From Candidatus Bathyarchaeota archaeon (lineage in GTDB: Archaea > Thermoproteota > Bathyarchaeia > TCS64): a stretch of 11,098 nt of DNA. Shown here piece by piece: positions 6,426 to 11,098 of the stretch. The notes under the pieces were generated by a model. The model was not told where the DNA came from. It did no database searches and worked only from the letters and a program-made list of their open reading frames with translations. Within the stretch, counting starts at the first letter, position 1. Every line of letters begins with the position of its first letter. The translations under genes were made by a program, and so were the position numbers. The DNA lies in assembly GCA_030601645.1 (NCBI GenBank), contig JAUWBQ010000043.1:1-11098 (forward strand), written 5' to 3'.

Positions 6426-6545
6426 TCAGGCATATGGGTCACTGGGCGCGCCGTGGGTTGGGATGTCCCTCCAGATCATATCCCAGACATAGCTTTCTAC
6501 GAGGTTCAAGAGGAACTTGTGGCGTAGTATCCAATCTTCATACAT
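6426..6545 (-). CDS. Possible small protein of 39 residues, unrecognised
   Basis: A short frame from ATG 6543-6545 to TGA 6426-6428 encodes a 39-residue peptide beginning MYEDWILRHKFLLNLVES and containing three tryptophans, with a proline-rich end (THGAPSDPYA). The middle could form an amphipathic helix. The frame remains open upstream for about ten codons, without an earlier ATG, GTG or TTG. A TTAAAAAT box on the minus strand (6595-6602) would put a transcript start near 6573, ahead of the ATG. A weak purine stretch GTGAGAAG abuts the start, which is too close for a good ribosome site. It could be a real small protein, a remnant of a larger gene, or chance. I do not recognise it. Confidence 0.3.
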   Translation of the reverse strand: MYEDWILRHKFLLNLVESYVWDMIWRDIPTHGAPSDPYA

Positions 6546-6575
6546 CTTCTCACATGCGGGCGACTGTTCTACTTG

Positions 6576-6614
6576 TTAGAACGATCGATCGACGATTTTT
6601 AACGATCGTTCTAA
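6576..6614. repeat. 12-bp perfect inverted repeat around a TATA-like box
   Basis: TTAGAACGATCG (6576-6587) and CGATCGTTCTAA (6603-6614) are exact reverse complements separated by 15 nt. The spacer reads TTAAAAAT on the minus strand, resembling a TATA box. The arms contain further symmetry: CGATCGATCG (6582-6591) and AACGATCGTT (6601-6610) are each self-complementary. The SIMPL gene TATA box starts 8 nt beyond the right arm. This arrangement suits a regulator controlling divergent promoters; a hairpin in RNA is also possible. Confidence 0.6.
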
Positions 6615-6619
6615 AGCAT

Positions 6620-6631
6620 GGTAATATAATT
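6620..6631 (+). promoter_or_regulatory. TATA box of the SIMPL-domain gene
   Basis: GTAATATAAT at 6621-6630 is the only strong AT box ahead of the gene. Starting about 25 nt on, the transcript would begin near 6650-6653, leaving about 10 nt before the ATG at 6663 and placing the in-frame TTG at 6648 outside or at the very edge of the message. Confidence 0.5.
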
Positions 6632-6662
6632 CAGAGGCCCGCCTGTATTGCCCGACGAAGAA

Positions 6663-7466
6663 ATGAAGAACAAACAACAATACATCTCCGTCATCGCGAT
6701 CTGCCTGTCGGTCATCCTGGCCGGGGCGATAATCGCCTACAAACCCCAACCAGCCGAGGAAGACGATAGCCTCTTCAAGTTCCCTGCCGGCATACCCCCC
6801 TCGCTGGGGAGCATGTCCGCAGTCGCCTTGAGCGACGAGCAGGTGAACGCCATCCTGGTCTCTGGGTCCGGGAGCGCCTCGGCCCAGGCCAATCAGGCCA
6901 CACTGACACTGGGAGCGTGGACCGAGGATCCGGTCGCCTCTGAGGCCGTCGAGGACAACGCGGTGCTCATGACGTCGGTCATCGACGCCGTCAAGGCCCT
7001 CGGCATCGGGGAGGACAAGATCAAGACAGTCCAATACAGCGTAAGCCCCAACTACAACTGGGAGACGAGGACCGTCACCGGCTACAGGGTCACCAACATG
7101 ATCCAGATAGAGGTGGATGACATCGACCTCGTCGGAAGCGTCATCGACGCGGCCGCTGGGGCCGGCGCCAACAGCATCCAGGGCATCTCCTTCGGCCTCT
7201 CAGAGGATGTCGCAGAAGACCTCGCGGAGCAGGCATACGTCCTGGCCCTACGGAACGCCCAGGGGAAAGCCGACCTAATCGCAGAGACCCTAGAGCTGGA
7301 GATCACAGGAGTCCTCTCGGTGAGCGAGAGCGTCTACTACCCCTACACGCCCTACAGAAGTGTTGTGGCCGAGGCCTCCTTCGACGCCGGTTATGCACCC
7401 ACCCCAGTCATCGAGGGCTCCCTGAGCGTCTCGGTTTCGGTCCAAGTGGCCTTCAGCTTCCAATAG
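6663..7466 (+). CDS. Membrane-anchored SIMPL-domain (DUF541) protein
   Basis: A 267-residue protein from ATG 6663. MKNKQQ is followed by a hydrophobic helix (about 8-25) with no lipobox cysteine, so it is either an uncleaved anchor or a signal peptide; the rest would be outside the cytoplasmic membrane. From about residue 63 to the end it matches the SIMPL domain (PF04402): VSGSGSASAQANQATLTLG, the helix with VIDAVKALGIGEDKIKTVQY, YNWETRTVTGYRVTNMIQIE, an AGANSIQGISFGLS segment, and the helix ALRNAQGKADLIAETL. Known members include bacterial YggE/BP26-type proteins, which form oligomers; the biochemical role is unclear. An in-frame TTG at 6648 would add five residues, but it lies at the expected transcript start. 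Its promoter adjoins the 12-bp inverted repeat, so expression may be regulated. It ends in TAG with an oligo-T terminator following. Confidence 0.9.
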   Translation: MKNKQQYISVIAICLSVILAGAIIAYKPQPAEEDDSLFKFPAGIPPSLGSMSAVALSDEQVNAILVSGSGSASAQANQATLTLGAWTEDPVASEAVEDNAVLMTSVIDAVKALGIGEDKIKTVQYSVSPNYNWETRTVTGYRVTNMIQIEVDDIDLVGSVIDAAAGAGANSIQGISFGLSEDVAEDLAEQAYVLALRNAQGKADLIAETLELEITGVLSVSESVYYPYTPYRSVVAEASFDAGYAPTPVIEGSLSVSVSVQVAFSFQ

Positions 7467-7485
7467 ATCGCGAAAAACCAATCCC

Positions 7486-7498
7486 TTTTTTATTTTTT
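7486..7498 (+). terminator. Oligo-T tract after SIMPL gene, also TATA-like for next gene
   Basis: TTTTTTATTTTTT follows 19 nt after the TAG at 7464-7466. It is suitable as an archaeal terminator. Being about 25-30 nt upstream of 7515, the same AT-rich tract may serve as the promoter element of the TIGR04076 gene, in which case that gene has its own transcript. Confidence 0.5.
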
Positions 7499-7510
7499 CA
7501 ACGTGATAGG

Positions 7511-7537
7511 TTGTACAAGGTGGACTGGATTGTACAA
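7511..7537. repeat. Two copies of palindrome TTGTACAA
   Basis: The self-complementary octamer TTGTACAA occurs at 7511-7518 and again at 7530-7537, 19 bp apart. The first copy would lie at the transcript start of the TIGR04076 gene and the second overlaps its TTG start codon. The placement would suit a repressor, but the second copy is also constrained by coding for the YK residues. Confidence 0.4.
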
Positions 7538-7868
7538 AGTCGTCTTCACCGTAGTCGAGGTGAACGAGCCCAAGAGCTTGGACGGAGAGCCCGCCCACGT
7601 CGCAGGTCCCTGCAAGGTCTACGAGGTGGGGGATAGGATCACCGTCACGGGCAACACTGGAAGGCTCGTGCTCGGGGAGACGGACAGCGTCTGCCTCGCC
7701 GCCTTCAGCGCCATCCTCCCCCTCACCTCGGCCTTCTGCAGGGAGGTCACAGAGCCCTGGGATTATATGGACAAGATCAAGTACTTCAGCTGCCCCGACT
7801 CGGAGCGCCCCATCGTGTTCAAGGTGGAATGGGTCCCCGTCGAGCAGGGTGAGGTCCCCCTCCGCTAG
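7530..7868 (+). CDS. TIGR04076 family protein
   Basis: A 112-residue protein matching the pattern of the TIGR04076 family, small cysteine-containing proteins of unknown function in archaea and anaerobic bacteria. It opens YKVVFTVVEV, then GPCKVYEVGDRITVTG (C28), SVCLAAFSAILPLTSAF (C55, and C70 just after) and YFSCPDSERPIVFKVEW (C88). The cysteines could bind metal but no known site is assigned. I place the start at TTG 7530 because AGGTGG at 7518-7523 lies 6 nt upstream and relatives begin with a short M-x-K-V stretch. An in-frame GTG at 7503 would add nine residues that look unlike the family. The stop TAG (7866-7868) overlaps the stop of the convergent MFS gene within the four bases CTAG. 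Confidence 0.85.
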   Translation: MYKVVFTVVEVNEPKSLDGEPAHVAGPCKVYEVGDRITVTGNTGRLVLGETDSVCLAAFSAILPLTSAFCREVTEPWDYMDKIKYFSCPDSERPIVFKVEWVPVEQGEVPLR

Positions 7869-9079
7869 CCCCCTCTCTCCTCAGGTGGCTTCACGTTCCT
7901 GAACATGAAGTAGAGGCCAATATCGTAGGCGGCCTTCAGCCCCCCAGCGAACAGGAATGGGAGAGACGTCCCCAGGAACTGCATCATGAACCCCGAGATG
8001 CTCGGCCCCAGGGCTGAGGTCAGGCTCCGGGGGAGGTTTATGAGGCCGGCCACCCTGCTCCTCTCCTCGGGCTTCACGATGGCCATGACGTAGGACTGCC
8101 TCGTCGGCACGTCCATCTGGGAGAGCAGCGACCTGCCCACGTAGACCGCTGAGGATGCCGCGAGGTTGGGCATCCAGGGGATGGTCATGGTCATCACGTT
8201 CGCGGGGAGGTGACTGTAGACCATGGTGTTGATGAGGCCGATCCGCTCCGAGATCCGGGCCGCGAGCATGAAGGACAGCGCCGCCAGCAGGCTGGAGGCC
8301 GCGAAGATGGCACCAATTGTGTCCATGCCCAGGCCGAACCGGTCGAAGAACCAGTAGGAGACCAAGCTGTTGGTGACGAAGCCGCTGCCCAGGGAATCTA
8401 AGCTGAATAGGAGCGAGATCTTCAGGACAAAACTCTTGGTCTCAGGCGAAAGGGGAGGAGATTCCTCCGACGCCTGCTCCACCTCCACCTCATCGGATAG
8501 GAGCAAGTAGAGCATGACAACCACACCGTTCATGAGGGCGTAGATCCAGAACATCCACCTGTACGCAGCCACCGGAGTGAGGCCGAACGCGCCCTGAAAC
8601 AGAACCACGGCCCCCACGAAGAAGGACCCAGCTGAGGTGGCCACGGAGTTCAGCGTGCTCCTGATCGCGTACATCCGGGTCCTCCTCTCCTCTGGGCAGG
8701 ACTGGGCCAGGATCACTCTCTCAAGCATGTTGGCGGGGCCGAAGCCTCCCCTGTACCCCAGGGTCGAGACGATCGCGACCGGGACAAGTACGAAGGGATT
8801 AGACACCATCGCGAAGACGACGCCGGACAGGACGGTGATCATTCCGAAGAACACCATCATCCTCCGCCGGCCCATCCGGTCGGCCATGAAGCCAGCCACG
8901 GTGTTGAAGATCGTCGAGCAGAGGAGCCCCCCCGTCAAGACGAGGCCGATCTGCCAGAGGGGAAGCCCGATCAGACTCAGGTAGATCGCGAAGAATATTG
9001 AGACGAAGCTCGCGGAGAAAGACTGGAAGGGCCTAGCCGACAGGAGGATCTTACCGTCCCTGGAAAGCCAGCTGATCAG
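7865..9079 (-). CDS. MFS transporter with apparent CTG start
   Basis: A 404-residue major facilitator with about 12 predicted helices. The loop 2-3 signature is GFMADRMGRRR (63-73 with D67, R68, G70, R71), and a charged central loop (EVEVEQASEESPPLSPETK) separates the two halves. No ATG, GTG or TTG occurs until codon 48 (TTG 8938), which would delete helix 1. Yet residues 2-47 (ISWLSRDGKILLSARPF, then a long hydrophobic helix ending AIYLSLIGLPLWQIG) are typical of an MFS amino end. CTG at 9079-9077 lies 7 nt after a perfect GGAGGT (9092-9087) that overlaps the upstream stop, so I take it as the start. Substrate is unknown; families of this look are drug/sugar-type exporters or importers. It is the second gene of a unit after the DUF483 gene. 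The convergent TIGR04076 gene shares the CTAG at its end. Confidence 0.85.
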   Translation of the reverse strand: MISWLSRDGKILLSARPFQSFSASFVSIFFAIYLSLIGLPLWQIGLVLTGGLLCSTIFNTVAGFMADRMGRRRMMVFFGMITVLSGVVFAMVSNPFVLVPVAIVSTLGYRGGFGPANMLERVILAQSCPEERRTRMYAIRSTLNSVATSAGSFFVGAVVLFQGAFGLTPVAAYRWMFWIYALMNGVVVMLYLLLSDEVEVEQASEESPPLSPETKSFVLKISLLFSLDSLGSGFVTNSLVSYWFFDRFGLGMDTIGAIFAASSLLAALSFMLAARISERIGLINTMVYSHLPANVMTMTIPWMPNLAASSAVYVGRSLLSQMDVPTRQSYVMAIVKPEERSRVAGLINLPRSLTSALGPSISGFMMQFLGTSLPFLFAGGLKAAYDIGLYFMFRNVKPPEERGG

Positions 9080-9092
9080 ACGTAGGACCTCC
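9077..9092 (-). promoter_or_regulatory. Shine-Dalgarno site setting a CTG start
   Basis: On the minus strand GGAGGT (9092-9087) is followed by CCTACGT and then CTG (9079-9077), a 7-nt spacing. The same spacing is seen at GGAGGT before the ATG at 10723. The first G of the site is the last base of the upstream TAG stop, so translation of the two genes is probably coupled. Confidence 0.65.
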
Positions 9093-9976
9093 TATGGTCG
9101 CCCACCGAGATCTCCTTGAGCCCTGGCACGATACCGTGCTATGATCTCGGGCTGGCGGCGGATGTTCTCCATGTTCTCGACTACTATAGTAGAGTAAAGG
9201 TTTCCCCAGGAGAGATCGAGGTCAGCCAAGCGGCTCAGGCCCTCCTTACCCTTGAAGAGAGCCGCCTCACAGTCCGGTGTACAAGGGAAGAAATAACCAA
9301 CGTAGTAAGCCATGGGATCCACCTCTCCTGCCCTCAGAGATTCCTCCAGCTGCGTTGCGGCCCGCTCCTCCACGTTGAGGCCTCCCTCCCGGTCAGATGC
9401 GTAGGCGTCGACGCAGCATTCGGGGTATCCGAGGATCTCCCCCAGATCCCTGAGCCAGGAGCCCTCGAACTCCTCGGGGTACGCGAGGCGGACCCTGTCC
9501 ATCCCGGGAGACGCCCTGGCGTAGGCCCTCTTCCTGATCTTCTCCCGTTCCTTCATCAGCCGCTTGAGTTCTCCGCCCAGGCGTCTCTCCTTGAAAACGT
9601 ACACCTCCTGAACGGTCGGCCTGATGTCCACGATCCTCGTCCTGAGCCTCAGGGTGTCGGCCCAATCCAAGTGGGCCTTGTACTGTTCTGAGGCTTTTAC
9701 CACCTGGTTGTAGGCGGCCCTCATCTCTTTCTTCAGGGAGGCTATGGCTGCCAACCTTCTCTTGGGGTCGGGTTCCCCCTTGATCTGCCCCATCTTGGGG
9801 GACATCATCCTGTCGATGGTCGAACCCATTTCCTCGGCGCTTGGGAGGTCTACGGGAATGGTGGTCTGGGAGCAGGGTCTCATCCCCAATTGGACTAGGA
9901 GATAGTTCTCCACCTTGACCCTGGTCTTGAGCCGGGGGTCCTCCTTGAGCTCTTGGAACCATCGTACGTCGCTCAT
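9092..9976 (-). CDS. DUF483 domain-containing protein
   Basis: A 294-residue soluble-looking protein, probably of DUF483 (PF04467), an archaeal family of unknown function. The characteristic part is in the second half: EILGYPECCVDAYA (180-193, C187 and C188) and YFFPCTPDCEAAL (228-240, C232 and C236). These four cysteines could form a metal site. The first 150 residues are charged, with a probable helical or coiled-coil stretch at about 71-150 (many K, R, E), and hold no cysteine other than C35. GGCGGTAATC at 9990-9981 resembles the GGAGGTGATC ribosome site, at a good distance from the ATG. A TATA-like ATTTTAAG near 10016-10023 would give a leader of about 18 nt. It is followed by the MFS gene with a 12-nt gap. 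A functional link with transport is not evident. Confidence 0.75.
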   Translation of the reverse strand: MSDVRWFQELKEDPRLKTRVKVENYLLVQLGMRPCSQTTIPVDLPSAEEMGSTIDRMMSPKMGQIKGEPDPKRRLAAIASLKKEMRAAYNQVVKASEQYKAHLDWADTLRLRTRIVDIRPTVQEVYVFKERRLGGELKRLMKEREKIRKRAYARASPGMDRVRLAYPEEFEGSWLRDLGEILGYPECCVDAYASDREGGLNVEERAATQLEESLRAGEVDPMAYYVGYFFPCTPDCEAALFKGKEGLSRLADLDLSWGNLYSTIVVENMENIRRQPEIIARYRARAQGDLGGRP

Positions 9977-10060
9977 AGCAGATTACCGCCTTTACCCTTA
10001 GGTCAGCTTTGGTGCCTTAAAATGTTCGAGAGATGATCATGGGGTCACCTGGGCTCCGAT

Positions 10061-10074
10061 AAATAAAAAGAAAA
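10061..10074 (-). terminator. Oligo-T terminator of the six-helix membrane protein gene
   Basis: On the minus strand TTTTCTTTTTATTT follows a run of C, 14 nt after the TAG at 10088-10090. It is suitable for archaeal termination and separates this unit from the DUF483 promoter near 10020. Confidence 0.5.
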
Positions 10075-10087
10075 GGGGGTTTGGTCT

Positions 10088-10723
10088 CTACATCGGAATT
10101 ATCTTCAGTACCTGCAGGAAGAATTGGGCTCTTCCGGTGAGCATGGTGAACCTGAAGAGGACGGTGTTGCCGAAGTACGCTCCGAGGCCGATCATGATGA
10201 ACAGGCGTCCTATCCTTGTTGGATGCTTGAATATTCCAGCGTGCTCGTAGGTCAGCAGGAAGTACATGACGGAGCAGATCAGCCCCACGGCTATGTAGAG
10301 GAAGTTTATCCATGCCATCATGTCTCCGCCCGCTGGAGCCGTGATCGTGGAGATCGTGGCGTCGAGTATGTTGGGCTTGATGGTTCCCCTCATGCCGAGG
10401 CCGAATCCGGCGCCGACCAGCAGTGCTATCGGGTACCGGCTCATCCAGCGGTAGTCGGGGGATAGCAGCGTGTAGATCATAGCTCCAATTATCAGGGGGA
10501 TGATGTAAATGATTTTGCCCTGGAGCATCGGCGTGATGGCGGTGTTCACGAGGTACTGGAGGTTCATTATGAGGCTTATCGAGATCATGATCCCGATGAA
10601 GGTGTGCTCTGCGAACCGGTACACGGGGTTCTCCTTGTAGAGAGGATAGCTGTAGATCATAAGCATGAACAGCCATCCCATCCATAGTCCGAGCAAATCA
10701 GGCATTGCAGTTGGGTATGCCAT
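10088..10723 (-). CDS. Integral membrane protein, about six helices, unrecognised
   Basis: A 211-residue very hydrophobic protein. Likely helices: 9-28, 41-60, 70-87, 97-112, 137-158 and 172-194. Conserved-looking soluble pieces are YKENPVYRFAEHTFIG (29-44), SPDYRWMSRYPIALLVGAG (88-106) and RGTIKPNILDA (112-122), where charged and polar residues are kept next to membrane segments. I recall uncharacterised bacterial and archaeal proteins with similar KENPFYKFAEH and RWxSRWPIAxxVG strings, but can name no function. A GGAGGT at 10736-10731 lies 7 nt before the ATG, so the start is firm. One base separates the ATG from the TGA of the preceding gene, so the two are one transcription unit and probably translationally coupled, consistent with a membrane complex. 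Confidence 0.75.
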   Translation of the reverse strand: MAYPTAMPDLLGLWMGWLFMLMIYSYPLYKENPVYRFAEHTFIGIMISISLIMNLQYLVNTAITPMLQGKIIYIIPLIIGAMIYTLLSPDYRWMSRYPIALLVGAGFGLGMRGTIKPNILDATISTITAPAGGDMMAWINFLYIAVGLICSVMYFLLTYEHAGIFKHPTRIGRLFIMIGLGAYFGNTVLFRFTMLTGRAQFFLQVLKIIPM

Positions 10724-10724
10724 A

Positions 10725-11098
10725 TCATCTACCTCCCTTGCCTCTAGTCGCTAGATAGCCGACGTTCGCCAGTATTATGGCCAGAACGACCAGTACGTGT
10801 GACACGTTGATGCTGTCCATGGATGTCGTCGCCTCATCTAGTTCACCGATGAGCTTTTCAAGCTCGGCGCCTCCTCTGGAGCCGACGCTGAGGCCGAAGT
10901 AGTTGCCCGCAAGCCACAGGGGCATCCCGCTGGATCCCAGCATGGCGATGCCTATCTCGGCGAGGCGGGTTCCGTGTGGACCCTGCCACTGCCTTAGGAA
11001 GTATGAGCCCCAGTCGCCTGTGTCTGATGAGAGCACGAGCTCTATATCCTGCCAGCCGTTGACGTCCTTCATCATGGGTATATCGTCCAGAGGTGTAC
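10725..11098 (-). CDS. Unrecognised protein with C-terminal membrane helix, partial
   Basis: The frame is open to the right edge of the window, so the gene may begin outside it. An ATG at 11075 would give 116 residues, but there is no ribosome site before it, and the eight preceding codons read like protein (TPLDDIP), so I mark the gene as partial. Visible: a soluble N-terminal part, SSDTGDWGSYFLRQWQGPHG (residues 16-35 counted from that ATG), a hydrophobic stretch around MLGSSGMPLWLAGNYFGLSVG (45-65), a short charged helix (GAELEKLIGELDE, 69-81) and a C-terminal membrane helix HVLVVLAIILANVGYL (about 93-108) with a basic tail RGKGGR. It is the upstream partner of the six-helix protein. I do not recognise its family. 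Confidence 0.6.
   Translation of the reverse strand, partial: TPLDDIPMMKDVNGWQDIELVLSSDTGDWGSYFLRQWQGPHGTRLAEIGIAMLGSSGMPLWLAGNYFGLSVGSRGGAELEKLIGELDEATTSMDSINVSHVLVVLAIILANVGYLATRGKGGR

Larger units (their letters stand above)
6354..6662. other. Regulatory interval between DUF2148 and SIMPL genes
   Basis: About 309 bases with no gene of usual size. From left to right it holds: the DUF2148 ribosome site; TAGTAACAAG; the inverted repeat TTCAC-N6-GTGAA; a TATA-like box for DUF2148; a GGTGT-N6-ACACC inverted repeat (6405-6420); a possible 39-residue reading frame on the minus strand (6426-6545); a 12-bp inverted repeat around a minus-strand TTAAAAAT (6576-6614); and a TAATATAAT box for the SIMPL gene. 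The two flanking genes are divergent, so two or three promoters are expected here. Confidence 0.55.

Noticed and set aside
6085..6769. Plus-strand frames overlapping the DUF2148 gene and the regulatory interval.
   Set aside because: They run antisense to a well-supported gene or across inverted repeats and the SIMPL promoter, with no protein-like pattern.
7865..9976. Read-through of the TAG at 9092-9094, for example as pyrrolysine, fusing the DUF483 protein to the MFS transporter in one frame.
   Set aside because: TAG ends at least six other genes here (methyltransferase, amidohydrolase, DUF2148, SIMPL, TIGR04076, MFS) at sensible places, so it acts as an ordinary stop, and a ribosome site follows this one.
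10017..10685. Second minus-strand frame of about 222 codons over the six-helix membrane protein.
   Set aside because: Low-complexity H, R, P and D text; the chosen frame has clear membrane helices and a perfect ribosome site.
1..11098. Search by eye for tRNA, rRNA, CRISPR, insertion sequences, phage or defence genes.
   Set aside because: No cloverleaf, regularly spaced repeats, transposase or integrase motifs were found; the repeats present are short promoter-sized elements.

Overview
The window looks like a piece of an uncultivated archaeal chromosome of fairly high GC content. The evidence is: AT-rich TATA-like boxes about 25-27 nt upstream of several starts, in two cases placed so that the transcript would be leaderless; strong GGAGGT-type Shine-Dalgarno sites on other genes; oligo-T tracts as terminators; and gene families that are common in archaea (DUF362, DUF2148, DUF483, TIGR04076, SIMPL). 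A Bathyarchaeia-like or other Thermoproteota-like source is a guess; no marker gene is present to place it. I see no tRNA, rRNA, CRISPR array, transposase or phage gene.

Layout. A DUF362 gene runs off the left edge (minus strand). A small conserved gene (587-963) diverges from it and is broken by a one-base frameshift near 860-863. A creatininase-family hydrolase (minus) follows. Divergent from it is a likely two-gene plus-strand unit: a DNPH1/Rcl-like nucleotide N-glycosidase and a class I SAM methyltransferase. An N-acyl-D-amino-acid deacylase-like amidohydrolase (minus) converges on the methyltransferase with only 3 nt between the stops. Next is a ribbon-helix-helix-like protein with an unassigned C-terminal region (5236-5769). 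Its TATA box sits inside a perfect inverted repeat, which suggests autoregulation. It converges with a DUF2148 four-cysteine ferredoxin-like protein (minus).

The 6354-6662 interval is rich in regulatory-looking structure: two inverted repeats, a possible 39-residue small protein on the minus strand and the promoter of a membrane-anchored SIMPL-domain protein. A TIGR04076 protein follows and shares its CTAG stop with a convergent MFS transporter. The transporter has no ATG, GTG or TTG ahead of its first membrane helix and appears to start at CTG behind a perfect Shine-Dalgarno site. It is downstream of a DUF483 gene in a minus-strand unit. The right end holds a two-gene minus-strand unit of unrecognised membrane proteins, the first cut by the window edge.

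How the genes might work together. Most look like independent housekeeping or accessory metabolism rather than one pathway. The creatininase-type and D-aminoacylase-type hydrolases, with the MFS carrier, fit scavenging of amides or modified amino acids. The DNPH1-like protein fits nucleotide-pool sanitation. The most unusual signals are regulatory or translational: the CTG start, the repeats around TATA boxes, and the shared TAGTAACAA word upstream of two genes.
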